From positions 62,001-126,000 of the forward strand of contig CALWZP010000001.1 in assembly GCA_944386055.1 (NCBI GenBank): a DNA stretch of 64,000 nt. Reading direction: 5' to 3'. The translations under genes and the position numbers were made by a program. Below are positions 58,003-64,000 of this stretch, piece after piece. This DNA comes from an uncultured Oscillospiraceae bacterium (lineage in GTDB: Bacteria; Bacillota; Clostridia; Oscillospirales; Oscillospiraceae). The notes under the pieces were generated by a model. That model ran no database searches and had not been told where the DNA came from. It saw only the letters and a program-made list of their open reading frames with translations. Positions within the stretch are counted from its first letter, which is position 1. Each line of letters begins with the position of its first letter.

Positions 58003-58146
58003 CTTGGACTCCTCCTTGCTCCCCGCTTGGGAGACTTGTTTTTGCTTCCCTGATTCTACACTACTTTTTGCTCTTGTGCACCCCCCTTTTTCGTAAAATC
58101 GCGGAAATTTTTTCAAAATATCCGCCGTTCCTGCACCTTTAACATA

Positions 58147-58182
58147 CAGGGGACCGCCGGATATACTTCCGGCGGTCCCCTG
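58147..58182 (-). terminator. terminator after the cupin gene
   Basis: CAGGGGACCGCCGG and CCGGCGGTCCCCTG form a perfect 14-bp stem with an eight-base loop, five bases past the cupin gene's end. The T-tail is short. Confidence 0.7.
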
Positions 58183-58187
58183 TGCGT

Positions 58188-58517
58188 TCACTGCTCCGGC
58201 ACCGCGGCGAAAAAGCGCAGCTCCTCTGTCCCGTCGTTGATAAGGCTGTGGCTGTGCCCCTTGGGGCAGTAGTGGCACTGTCCCGGCAAGAGCCGTTCGG
58301 TCTCCCCATCGTACAGCGCCTTTCCGGTACCCGACAGGATGTAGATGATCTCGCTGCTGGTCGCGTGGGTATGCAGTCCGATGGATGCCCCCGGCGCCAG
58401 ACTGCCCCGCATGATCTTTCCATTGGCATCCAGAAACATACGGGCCCTGGTCTCTCCCTCTCCTGCATAAAAATGGGGGATCACCGTCTCCTCCAGGCGC
58501 TCAAATTCGATCTTCAT
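58188..58517 (-). CDS. single-domain cupin protein
   Basis: A 109-residue beta-barrel protein. The metal-binding motif 1 is GLHTHATSSEIIYILSGTG (His, His, Glu) and motif 2 is LLPGQCHYCPKGHSHSLIN. It may act as a small isomerase, dioxygenase or sensor. It follows rarA by ten bases on the same strand. Confidence 0.85.
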   Translation of the reverse strand: MKIEFERLEETVIPHFYAGEGETRARMFLDANGKIMRGSLAPGASIGLHTHATSSEIIYILSGTGKALYDGETERLLPGQCHYCPKGHSHSLINDGTEELRFFAAVPEQ

Positions 58518-58527
58518 GACTGCCTCC

Positions 58528-59805
58528 TTACTCCTCTCTCTCCCCTTTGATCTCCTCCCAATACCGCTTCGCGGCCTGTTCGGTCTTGTTGTCGCCGTAC
58601 TGATAGTACCGGGCGTCCCGGATGGCGTCGGGGAGATACTGCTGGCGCACCCAGTGGCGTGGGAAGCTGTGGGGGTAGAGATAGCCCTGCTCCCGCTCCA
58701 GCCCGGCGGAGTCGGCGTGGACATTCTGCAGGTGGCGGGGAAAATCCCCGGTCTTGCCCTGGCGCACATCGGACATGGCCGCGTCGATGGCGGCCACCAC
58801 CGAGTTGGACTTGGGCGCGGTGGCCAGAAGGATGGCCGCCTGGGCCAGGGGGAGCTTGGCTTCGGGCAGTCCCAGCTGCAGTGCGCTGTCACAGCAGGCC
58901 TTCACGATGGCCGCCGCCTGGGGGTAGGCCATGCCGATGTCCTCGCTGGCGGAGCACAGCAGCCGGCGGATGGCGGTGATCAGGTCCCCCGCCTCCAGCA
59001 GGCGGGCCAGGTAGTGCAGCGCCGCGTCCGGGTCCGACCCCCGCAGGGACTTCATCAGGGCGGAGGCGATGTCGAAGTGGTCGTCCCCCTCCCGGTCATA
59101 CCGCATGGCGGAGCGCTGGGACACCGCCCTTGCGTCCTCCAGGGTCAGGGTGAGCACGCCGTCCTCCCCCCGGGCGGTTGCGGTGAGCAGCTCCAGGGCG
59201 TTGAGCGCCTTGCGCACATCTCCGCCGCAGCCGGCGGCGATGTGCTCCCGCACCCCATCCTCACAGCGGATCTCCTCCCCCCGCTCGCTGGACAGCAGGG
59301 CCAGCCCCCGGTCGATGGCGGGGAGCACCTCCTGGGCGGTGAGCATCTTGAACTCAAACACCGTGGATCGGGAGAGGATGGCGTTGAACACATAGAAGAA
59401 GGGATTCTCGGTGGTGGAGGCGATAAGGGTGATGGAGCCGTTCTCGATGAACTCCAGCAGGGACTGCTGCTGCTTCTTGTTGAAGTACTGGATCTCATCC
59501 AGATAGAGCAGCACCCCGTTGGGGGCCAGCATGGTGCCCACCTCGTCCATCACCCCCCGGATGTCGGACAGGGAGGCGGTGGTTGCGTTGAGCTTGCGCA
59601 GCGTCCGGCCGGAGCGCCTGGCGATGATGTTGGCCACGGTGGTCTTCCCGGTGCCCGAGGGTCCGTAGAACACCATGTTTGGGATCTCTCCGCTCTCCAC
59701 GATGCGCCGGAGCATCCCATCGGGGCCCAGGATGTGGGCCTGGCCCACCACCTCGTCCAGGGTCCGGGGCCGGATGCGGTCCGCCAGGGGCTGATAGCCG
59801 CTCAT
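58528..59805 (-). CDS. rarA: replication-associated recombination protein RarA (MgsA)
   Basis: A 425-residue clamp-loader-related AAA+ ATPase acting at stalled replication forks. It starts SGYQPLADRIRPRTLDEVVG and has Walker A GPSGTGKTTVAN, Walker B LLYLDEIQYFN and the sensor SLTLIAST-type segment near residue 140. The C-terminal tetramerisation domain is complete. The start overlaps the GNAT stop by four bases. Confidence 0.94.
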   Translation of the reverse strand: MSGYQPLADRIRPRTLDEVVGQAHILGPDGMLRRIVESGEIPNMVFYGPSGTGKTTVANIIARRSGRTLRKLNATTASLSDIRGVMDEVGTMLAPNGVLLYLDEIQYFNKKQQQSLLEFIENGSITLIASTTENPFFYVFNAILSRSTVFEFKMLTAQEVLPAIDRGLALLSSERGEEIRCEDGVREHIAAGCGGDVRKALNALELLTATARGEDGVLTLTLEDARAVSQRSAMRYDREGDDHFDIASALMKSLRGSDPDAALHYLARLLEAGDLITAIRRLLCSASEDIGMAYPQAAAIVKACCDSALQLGLPEAKLPLAQAAILLATAPKSNSVVAAIDAAMSDVRQGKTGDFPRHLQNVHADSAGLEREQGYLYPHSFPRHWVRQQYLPDAIRDARYYQYGDNKTEQAAKRYWEEIKGEREE

Positions 59806-60281
59806 GGCCGCCCCTCCTCTCTCAGTGCTTTTTTCAGATAGATCATATCCCGCAGCACCACTCCCTCCTCCACGATGGGCCGGGGGTAGTGGTCGGTGAA
59901 AAAGTCCGGGATCCGGCGGAAGGGGACGAACCCGTTTTCCCGATAGAAAGGCAGGGTGAGAGGACTCTCCCCCGTGCCCAGCTGCATGGTGTGGAAGGCA
60001 GGGGCGTACCGCGCCGCCAGATCCCGCAGCAGGGCGGAGCCGTACCCCCGGCGCTGCCGGTCCGGGCGGACGGAGAGGTTTTTCACCTCGCACACCCCGT
60101 TCCCCTCATCGGTGACCACCGCCGCCGCCACGGTCTCCCCGTCCTCCTCCAGCACATACGCCTCGCCCCGGTCCAGATAGCGCAGCACCATATCCTCCGA
60201 CTCGTCCCCCACCAGCAGCAGGGGCATCAGCGCCCGCTTGTCCTCCCGGACAGGGCGCACCCGGATGTCCTGTTGTTTCAC
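59802..60281 (-). CDS. GNAT-family N-acetyltransferase
   Basis: A 159-residue GNAT protein. VCEVKNLSVRPDRQRRGYGS contains the acetyl-CoA pyrophosphate loop (RRGYGSALL). FYRENGF near residue 115 is the common GNAT motif B. The substrate is unknown. It is the first gene of a GNAT-rarA-cupin unit. Confidence 0.88.
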   Translation of the reverse strand: MKQQDIRVRPVREDKRALMPLLLVGDESEDMVLRYLDRGEAYVLEEDGETVAAAVVTDEGNGVCEVKNLSVRPDRQRRGYGSALLRDLAARYAPAFHTMQLGTGESPLTLPFYRENGFVPFRRIPDFFTDHYPRPIVEEGVVLRDMIYLKKALREEGRP

Positions 60282-60303
60282 CGCTCCCGCCTCCCGGTCA
60301 AAG

Positions 60304-60336
60304 AGAATGGGTCAGACCGACCGTCTGACCCATTCT
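60304..60336. terminator. terminator after glyA
   Basis: AGAATGGGTCAGAC pairs perfectly with GTCTGACCCATTCT (loop CGACC), between glyA and the next minus-strand gene; the T-tail CTCTTT is short. Confidence 0.75.
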
Positions 60337-60367
60337 AACATATGTTCGATTGTCCGTAAAGGGGCGG

Positions 60368-61612
60368 TCAGCGATTTTCACCGTAGATGGGATATTTCTC
60401 GGTGAGGGCCAGGGTGCGCTGGCGCAGCTCGTCCTTTTTCGCCTCGAAGTCGGTGGCGGTGAGCCAGATGAGCCGGGCGATCTCGGCCATGTCGGCCTCC
60501 ACCATCCCCCGGGTGGTGACGGCGGGGGTGCCCAGGCGGATGCCGCTGGTGACGAAGGGGCTGCGGGGGTCGCCGGGGACCTTGTTCTTGTTGGCGGTGA
60601 TGCACACCTCATCCAGGCGGTGCTCCAGCTCCTTGCCGGTGAGCTCCCCGAGATTCTGCAGGTCCACCAGCATCAGGTGGTTGTCGGTGCCGCCGGAGAC
60701 CAGGCGGAAGCCCTGCTCCATCATGCCGGCGGCCAGGGCCCGGGCGTTCTTCACCACCTGCTCCTGATAGGCCCGGAACTCGGGCTTCAGCGCCTCGCCG
60801 AAGGCCACCGCCTTGGCGGCGATGATGTGCTCCAGGGGGCCGCCCTGGGAGCCGGGGAAGATGGCGGAGTTGATCTTCTTGGCGATGGCCTCGTCGTTGC
60901 AGAGGATCAGGCCGCCCCGGGGGCCCCGGAGGGTCTTGTGGGTGGTGGTGGTGACCACATCGGCGTAGGGCACGGGAGAGGGGTGCTGCCCCGCGGCCAC
61001 CAGGCCGGCGATGTGGGCCATGTCCACCATGAGATAGGCCCCCACCTCCCTGGCGATGGCGGAGAACTTCTCAAAGTCGATGGTCCGGGGATAGGCGGAG
61101 GCCCCGGCGATGATCATTTTGGGCCGGCACTCCAGCGCCAGGCTGCGCAGCTGGTCATAGTCGATATAGCCGGTCTGCTCATCCACGCCGTAGGGGACGA
61201 TATTGTAGTACTTGCCGGAGAAGTTGGCGGGGCTGCCGTGGGTCAGATGGCCGCCGTGGTCCAGGTTCATGCCCAGCACGGTGTCCCCCGGCTGGCACAG
61301 GGCCATATAGACGGCGTAGTTGGCCTGGGCCCCGGAGTGGGGCTGCACATTGGCGAACTTGGAGCCGAACAGCCGGCAGGCCCGCTCAATGGCCAGGTTC
61401 TCCACCACATCCACACACTGGCAGCCGCCGTAGTACCGCTTGCCGGGGTACCCCTCGGCATATTTGTTGGTCAGCACCGTCCCCATGGCCGCCAGCACGG
61501 CGGGACTGACGATGTTCTCCGAGGCGATCAGCTCGATGTTGCGGCACTGCCGGTCATACTCCGCACGGATGGCCTGCCCCACCTCGGGGTCCTGACTGAT
61601 GATAAAATCCAT
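60368..61612 (-). CDS. glyA: serine hydroxymethyltransferase
   Basis: PLP enzyme of about 414 residues converting serine and THF to glycine and methylene-THF, feeding purine synthesis with one-carbon units. Motifs are [27 protein letters not shown] and the PLP-lysine site [17 protein letters not shown] placed the start at the ATG giving [11 protein letters not shown], which matches the family; an upstream GTG (61636) would add eight residues. A promoter lies about 50 nt upstream. Confidence 0.95.
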   Translation of the reverse strand: MDFIISQDPEVGQAIRAEYDRQCRNIELIASENIVSPAVLAAMGTVLTNKYAEGYPGKRYYGGCQCVDVVENLAIERACRLFGSKFANVQPHSGAQANYAVYMALCQPGDTVLGMNLDHGGHLTHGSPANFSGKYYNIVPYGVDEQTGYIDYDQLRSLALECRPKMIIAGASAYPRTIDFEKFSAIAREVGAYLMVDMAHIAGLVAAGQHPSPVPYADVVTTTTHKTLRGPRGGLILCNDEAIAKKINSAIFPGSQGGPLEHIIAAKAVAFGEALKPEFRAYQEQVVKNARALAAGMMEQGFRLVSGGTDNHLMLVDLQNLGELTGKELEHRLDEVCITANKNKVPGDPRSPFVTSGIRLGTPAVTTRGMVEADMAEIARLIWLTATDFEAKKDELRQRTLALTEKYPIYGENR

Positions 61613-61659
61613 GTTCTCCAAAACCAATGGATCCACGCCCTTTCTGTTGTATTGGTCTC

Positions 61660-61688
61660 ATTATACAGAATCCACCGAAGAAAAACAA
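61660..61688 (-). promoter_or_regulatory. promoter of glyA
   Basis: Minus-strand TTGTTT (61683-61688) and TATAAT (61660-61665), 17-base spacer. Confidence 0.65.
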
Positions 61689-61730
61689 TTGTCCATGATA
61701 GAAAATAGTCTCGTTATTTTCGCCGAACTA

Positions 61731-61739
61731 TGATACAAT
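61731..61739 (+). promoter_or_regulatory. extended -10 promoter of nth
   Basis: TGATACAAT provides a TGn extended -10 (TACAAT at 61734-61739). The -35 region is weak. Confidence 0.5.
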
Positions 61740-61745
61740 ACTGAC

Positions 61746-61932
61746 AGCATCCGCCAAAAAGCGGGCAGGTGCGCGGTGCACACCTGCATTCACGGGGCAC
61801 AGGCCCGCTGCCGGCATCGCGCCGATCCCCGGCTGAGATGCTGCTGCACAGGCGGCCAGGCCGCCTGCGGCTTCGGTACATATGGCACATTCCGCGGCCC
61901 CATTCCGGGCCGCGTTCTGAGGTGATGGAATC
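61746..61932 (+). other. GC-rich leader of nth, unrecognised
   Basis: About 185 nt before the start codon hold several possible hairpins, including GCAGGTG/CACCTGC and GGCGGCC/GGCCGCC. No ORF or known riboswitch is apparent. Confidence 0.35.
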
Positions 61933-62583
61933 ATGAAAACACCGGAAGAAGTCCGCGCCATCGTGGACGGCCTGAAGGAGAGCTATCCCGACGGCATCTG
62001 CTCCCTGCAGTATCAAAAGGACTATGAGCTGCTCTTCGCCGTGCGCCTGTCCGCCCAGTGCACCGACGAACGGGTGAACAAGGTCACCCCCGCTCTCTAT
62101 GCCCGCTTCCCCACTTTAGAGTCCTTTGCAGAGGGACCGGTAGAGGAGGTGGAGGAGCTGGTGCGCTCCTGCGGCTTCTACCACGCCAAGGCCCGGGACA
62201 TCGTTCTGTCCGCCCAGATGCTGCTGCGGGACTACGGCGGGAAGGTCCCCGCCGGGATGGAGGACCTGCTGCGGCTGCCCGGGGTGGGGCGCAAGACCGC
62301 CAACCTCATCCAGGGGGATGTACACCATATCCCCGGCGTGGTGGTGGCGGACACCCACTGCATCCGCATCTCCGGCCGCCTGGGCCTCACCGACGGCACC
62401 AAGGACCCGGGCAAGGTGGAGCAGCAGCTGCGCGCCGTGCTGCCGCCGGAGGAGTCCAACAACTTCTGCCACCGGCTGGTCCTCCACGGCCGGGCGGTGT
62501 GCATGGCCCGGAAGCCTCTGTGCGGGAACTGCTCGGTGCGGGCCTGGTGCGACACCTTCCACCGGGAGGCCGCCGGCGCATGA
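61933..62583 (+). CDS. nth: endonuclease III
   Basis: A 216-residue DNA glycosylase/AP lyase for oxidised pyrimidines. The helix-hairpin-helix LLRLPGVGRKTANLI and the catalytic Asp in VADTHCIRISGRLGL are present. The C-terminal [4Fe-4S] loop C-X6-C-X2-C-X5-C reads CMARKPLCGNCSVRAWC. GAGGTGATGGAATC precedes the ATG. Confidence 0.95.
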   Translation: MKTPEEVRAIVDGLKESYPDGICSLQYQKDYELLFAVRLSAQCTDERVNKVTPALYARFPTLESFAEGPVEEVEELVRSCGFYHAKARDIVLSAQMLLRDYGGKVPAGMEDLLRLPGVGRKTANLIQGDVHHIPGVVVADTHCIRISGRLGLTDGTKDPGKVEQQLRAVLPPEESNNFCHRLVLHGRAVCMARKPLCGNCSVRAWCDTFHREAAGA

Positions 62584-62709
62584 GCCGTCCCCTGCTGCCA
62601 GCGCACGCCCAGAGAGGGGCGGGAGGCGCTGTTCGCCCTGGACCGGCTGGAGACCGGGGCCGTCTTTGGCCTGCATATCTTCCGCCGGGAACTTTGACAT
62701 GCCCGGCGG

Positions 62710-62738
62710 TTGCGCCGCGGGAGATCGTATGCTATAAT
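62710..62738 (+). promoter_or_regulatory. promoter of trpS
   Basis: TTGCGC (62710-62715), 17 bases, TATAAT (62733-62738) with an extended TGC before it. The preceding 110 bases after nth hold no convincing gene. Confidence 0.75.
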
Positions 62739-62805
62739 AACATGATACGACCCCGCGGTTTTTGCCGCGCCCTGAAATCCCACAAGAGAGAAGTGTATAT
62801 CATCC

Positions 62806-63813
62806 ATGAGTGAGACCACCGAGAAGAAAGTCATGCTCTCCGGCATCCAGCCCAGCGGCGCCCTTCACCTGGGCAACTATCTGGGCGCCATTAAAAATTG
62901 GGGCGCCCGCTCGGAAGAGTTTGAGTGCTTTTATTTTCTGGCCGATCTGCACACCCTGACGGTGCGGCAGGTCCCCGCCGAGCTGCGCCGGCACACCCTG
63001 GAGCTGCTGGCCAGCTATATCGCCTGCGGCCTGGACCCGGAGAAGAATACCCTGTTCATCCAGTCCCATGTTCCCCAGCACGCCGAGCTGGGCTGGGTGC
63101 TGGACTGCTACACCATGTTCGGTGAGCTGTCCCGTATGACCCAGTTCAAGGACAAGTCCGCCAAACACGCGGACAACATCAACGCCGGGCTGTTCACCTA
63201 TCCCTGCCTGATGGCGGCGGACATCCTGCTCTACCAGCCGGACTATGTCCCTGTGGGAGAGGACCAGAAGCAGCATGTGGAGCTGACCCGGAATGTGGCC
63301 CAGCGCTTCAACAACCTGTATGGCGAGACCTTCAAGGTCCCCGAACCCTATATCCCCAAGACCGGCGCCCGGGTGATGAGCCTCAACGACCCCGCCTCCA
63401 AGATGTCCAAGTCCATCCCCGAGGGGTGCGTTTTCCTGCTGGACAAGCCCGAGGAGATCCAGCGCAAGTTCAAGCGGGCCGTCACCGACAGCGACACCGA
63501 GCGCTGCGTCCGCTATGACCCCGCGGCCAAGCCGGGGGTGTCCAATCTCATGTCCATCTACGCCGCCTGCACCGGCAGGAGCTACGCTGAGATCGAGGCG
63601 GAGTTCGACGGGCAGGGCTACGGTGCCTTCAAGCCCGCGGTGGGAGACGCAGTGATCGAGACCCTGCGTCCCATCCGGGAGGAGACGCAGCGCCTGCTGG
63701 CAGACAAGGCCTATCTGGAGGGCGTCTACCGCGCCGGAGCGGAGCGGGCCGGCGCCGTGGCCAACAAGACCCTGCGCAAGGTATACAAAAAGGTGGGGCT
63801 GCTCCCCCGCTGA
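62806..63813 (+). CDS. trpS: tryptophanyl-tRNA synthetase
   Basis: A 335-residue class I synthetase. The HIGH-type motif is SGALHLGNYLGA (about 16-27) and the KMSKS motif is SKMSKSIP (about 201-208). The conserved FLADLHTLTV and YPCLMAADILLY are present. No T-box motif is visible in the short leader. Confidence 0.96.
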   Translation: MSETTEKKVMLSGIQPSGALHLGNYLGAIKNWGARSEEFECFYFLADLHTLTVRQVPAELRRHTLELLASYIACGLDPEKNTLFIQSHVPQHAELGWVLDCYTMFGELSRMTQFKDKSAKHADNINAGLFTYPCLMAADILLYQPDYVPVGEDQKQHVELTRNVAQRFNNLYGETFKVPEPYIPKTGARVMSLNDPASKMSKSIPEGCVFLLDKPEEIQRKFKRAVTDSDTERCVRYDPAAKPGVSNLMSIYAACTGRSYAEIEAEFDGQGYGAFKPAVGDAVIETLRPIREETQRLLADKAYLEGVYRAGAERAGAVANKTLRKVYKKVGLLPR

Positions 63814-63851
63814 AGTCCGCTCTTCAGGAGCGTACGGAAAAGGAGTTTTCT

Positions 63852-64000
63852 ATGCCTTCCGTTGAACTGAATGTGATCGGCCTGGTGGCCGCGGCGCTCA
63901 TCGCCGCCCTTCTGGTGTCCTTCGTCTCCACCCCGGTGGTGAAGGCCCTGGCCCAGAAGATGGGCGCCGTGGATGTGCCCAAGGACAGCCGCCGGATGCA
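63852..64000 (+). CDS. undecaprenyl-phosphate sugar-1-phosphate transferase, 5' part only
   Basis: The first 49 codons are in the window. A hydrophobic helix (about residues 7-27) is followed by STPVVKALAQKMGAVDVPKD and RRM, matching the start of the WecA/TagO-type glycosyltransferase family 4, which load a sugar phosphate on undecaprenyl phosphate. AAAAGGAG precedes the ATG. Incomplete at the window edge, so the exact subfamily is open. Confidence 0.75.
   Translation, partial: MPSVELNVIGLVAAALIAALLVSFVSTPVVKALAQKMGAVDVPKDSRRM

Noticed and set aside
62584-62697. Open frame after nth ending GLHIFRREL
   Set aside because: It has no start codon with a ribosome-binding site and no recognisable family; probably non-coding or a decayed fragment.

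Overview
The window is a GC-rich (roughly 60-65 %, judged by eye) piece of a Firmicutes chromosome. The order rpmG-secE-nusG-rplK-rplA / rplJ-rplL, Shine-Dalgarno sites of the GGAGG type, sigma-A promoters with 17-18 bp spacers, an L10 leader, a SpoIIIE/FtsK translocase, S-layer-homology domains and a tungstate (tup) rather than molybdate transporter all fit a high-GC gut Clostridia, most plausibly Oscillospiraceae (Flavonifractor/Pseudoflavonifractor/Lawsonibacter-like). The genus is inference; the phylum is well supported.

Layout. 0-4.7 kb: extracellular foldase, tcdA, a pair of half-size TSUP membrane proteins, and a divergent ruvX/EFR1 pair. 4.7-8.6 kb: protein export, antitermination and ribosomal protein operons. 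8.6-10.4 kb: PAP2 phosphatase and a glycosyltransferase. 10.4-20.1 kb: a purine operon (purE, two purC, purF, purM, purN, ZTP riboswitch, purO, a stand-alone AICAR transformylase, purD). 20.1-24.8 kb: a minus-strand group with ftsK and uppP, then an AT-rich island. 25-32 kb: lipoprotein, SLH-GH25 lysozyme and a MoxR/DUF58/transglutaminase cluster. 32-39 kb: TetR-ABC-MFS export block and a heavy-metal block (ArsR, small HMA protein, P-type ATPase). 39-44 kb: efp, pepP, an AP endonuclease with a rearranged 3' end, yqeG. 44-46 kb: five tRNAs next to an integrase remnant, then pyrB with a zinc tail. 46-53 kb: tupABC and two moeA genes. 53-64 kb: iron-type DUF3793/flavodoxin block, GPP34 and MerR proteins, an acetyltransferase, a secreted ASST-like enzyme, rarA, glyA, nth, trpS and the first codons of a polyprenyl-phosphate sugar transferase.

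The genes form functional blocks. The purine operon, glyA (one-carbon units) and pyrB serve nucleotide synthesis. The ZTP riboswitch senses ZMP/ZTP, which accumulates when formyl-folate limits the AICAR transformylase step, and sits directly before the two genes that complete IMP. tupABC plus two MoeA proteins, one fused to a binding-protein-like domain, form a tungsten/molybdenum cofactor block. uppP, PAP2 and the incomplete last gene act on undecaprenyl carriers.

The most unusual signal is a family of elements whose arms are 7-bp tandem repeats (AGATAGG, GAGTGAA or TAAGTNN types). Three lie between purine genes as non-coding inverted repeats with GC-rich cores, one flanks a four-helix-bundle protein gene inserted between purH and purD, one lies next to the rearranged AP endonuclease gene, and a one-armed case precedes the GPP34 gene. 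I read these as a small mobile or RNA-structured element family related to the 23S rRNA intervening-sequence proteins. Other notable observations are a tungstate-binding protein whose sequence order looks circularly permuted, a PurF without the N-terminal cysteine nucleophile, tandem purC genes, a split TSUP protein, an orphan MerR-type promoter, and paired operators, one of which covers a start codon. No database search was possible; assignments rest on motifs, context and remembered family features.
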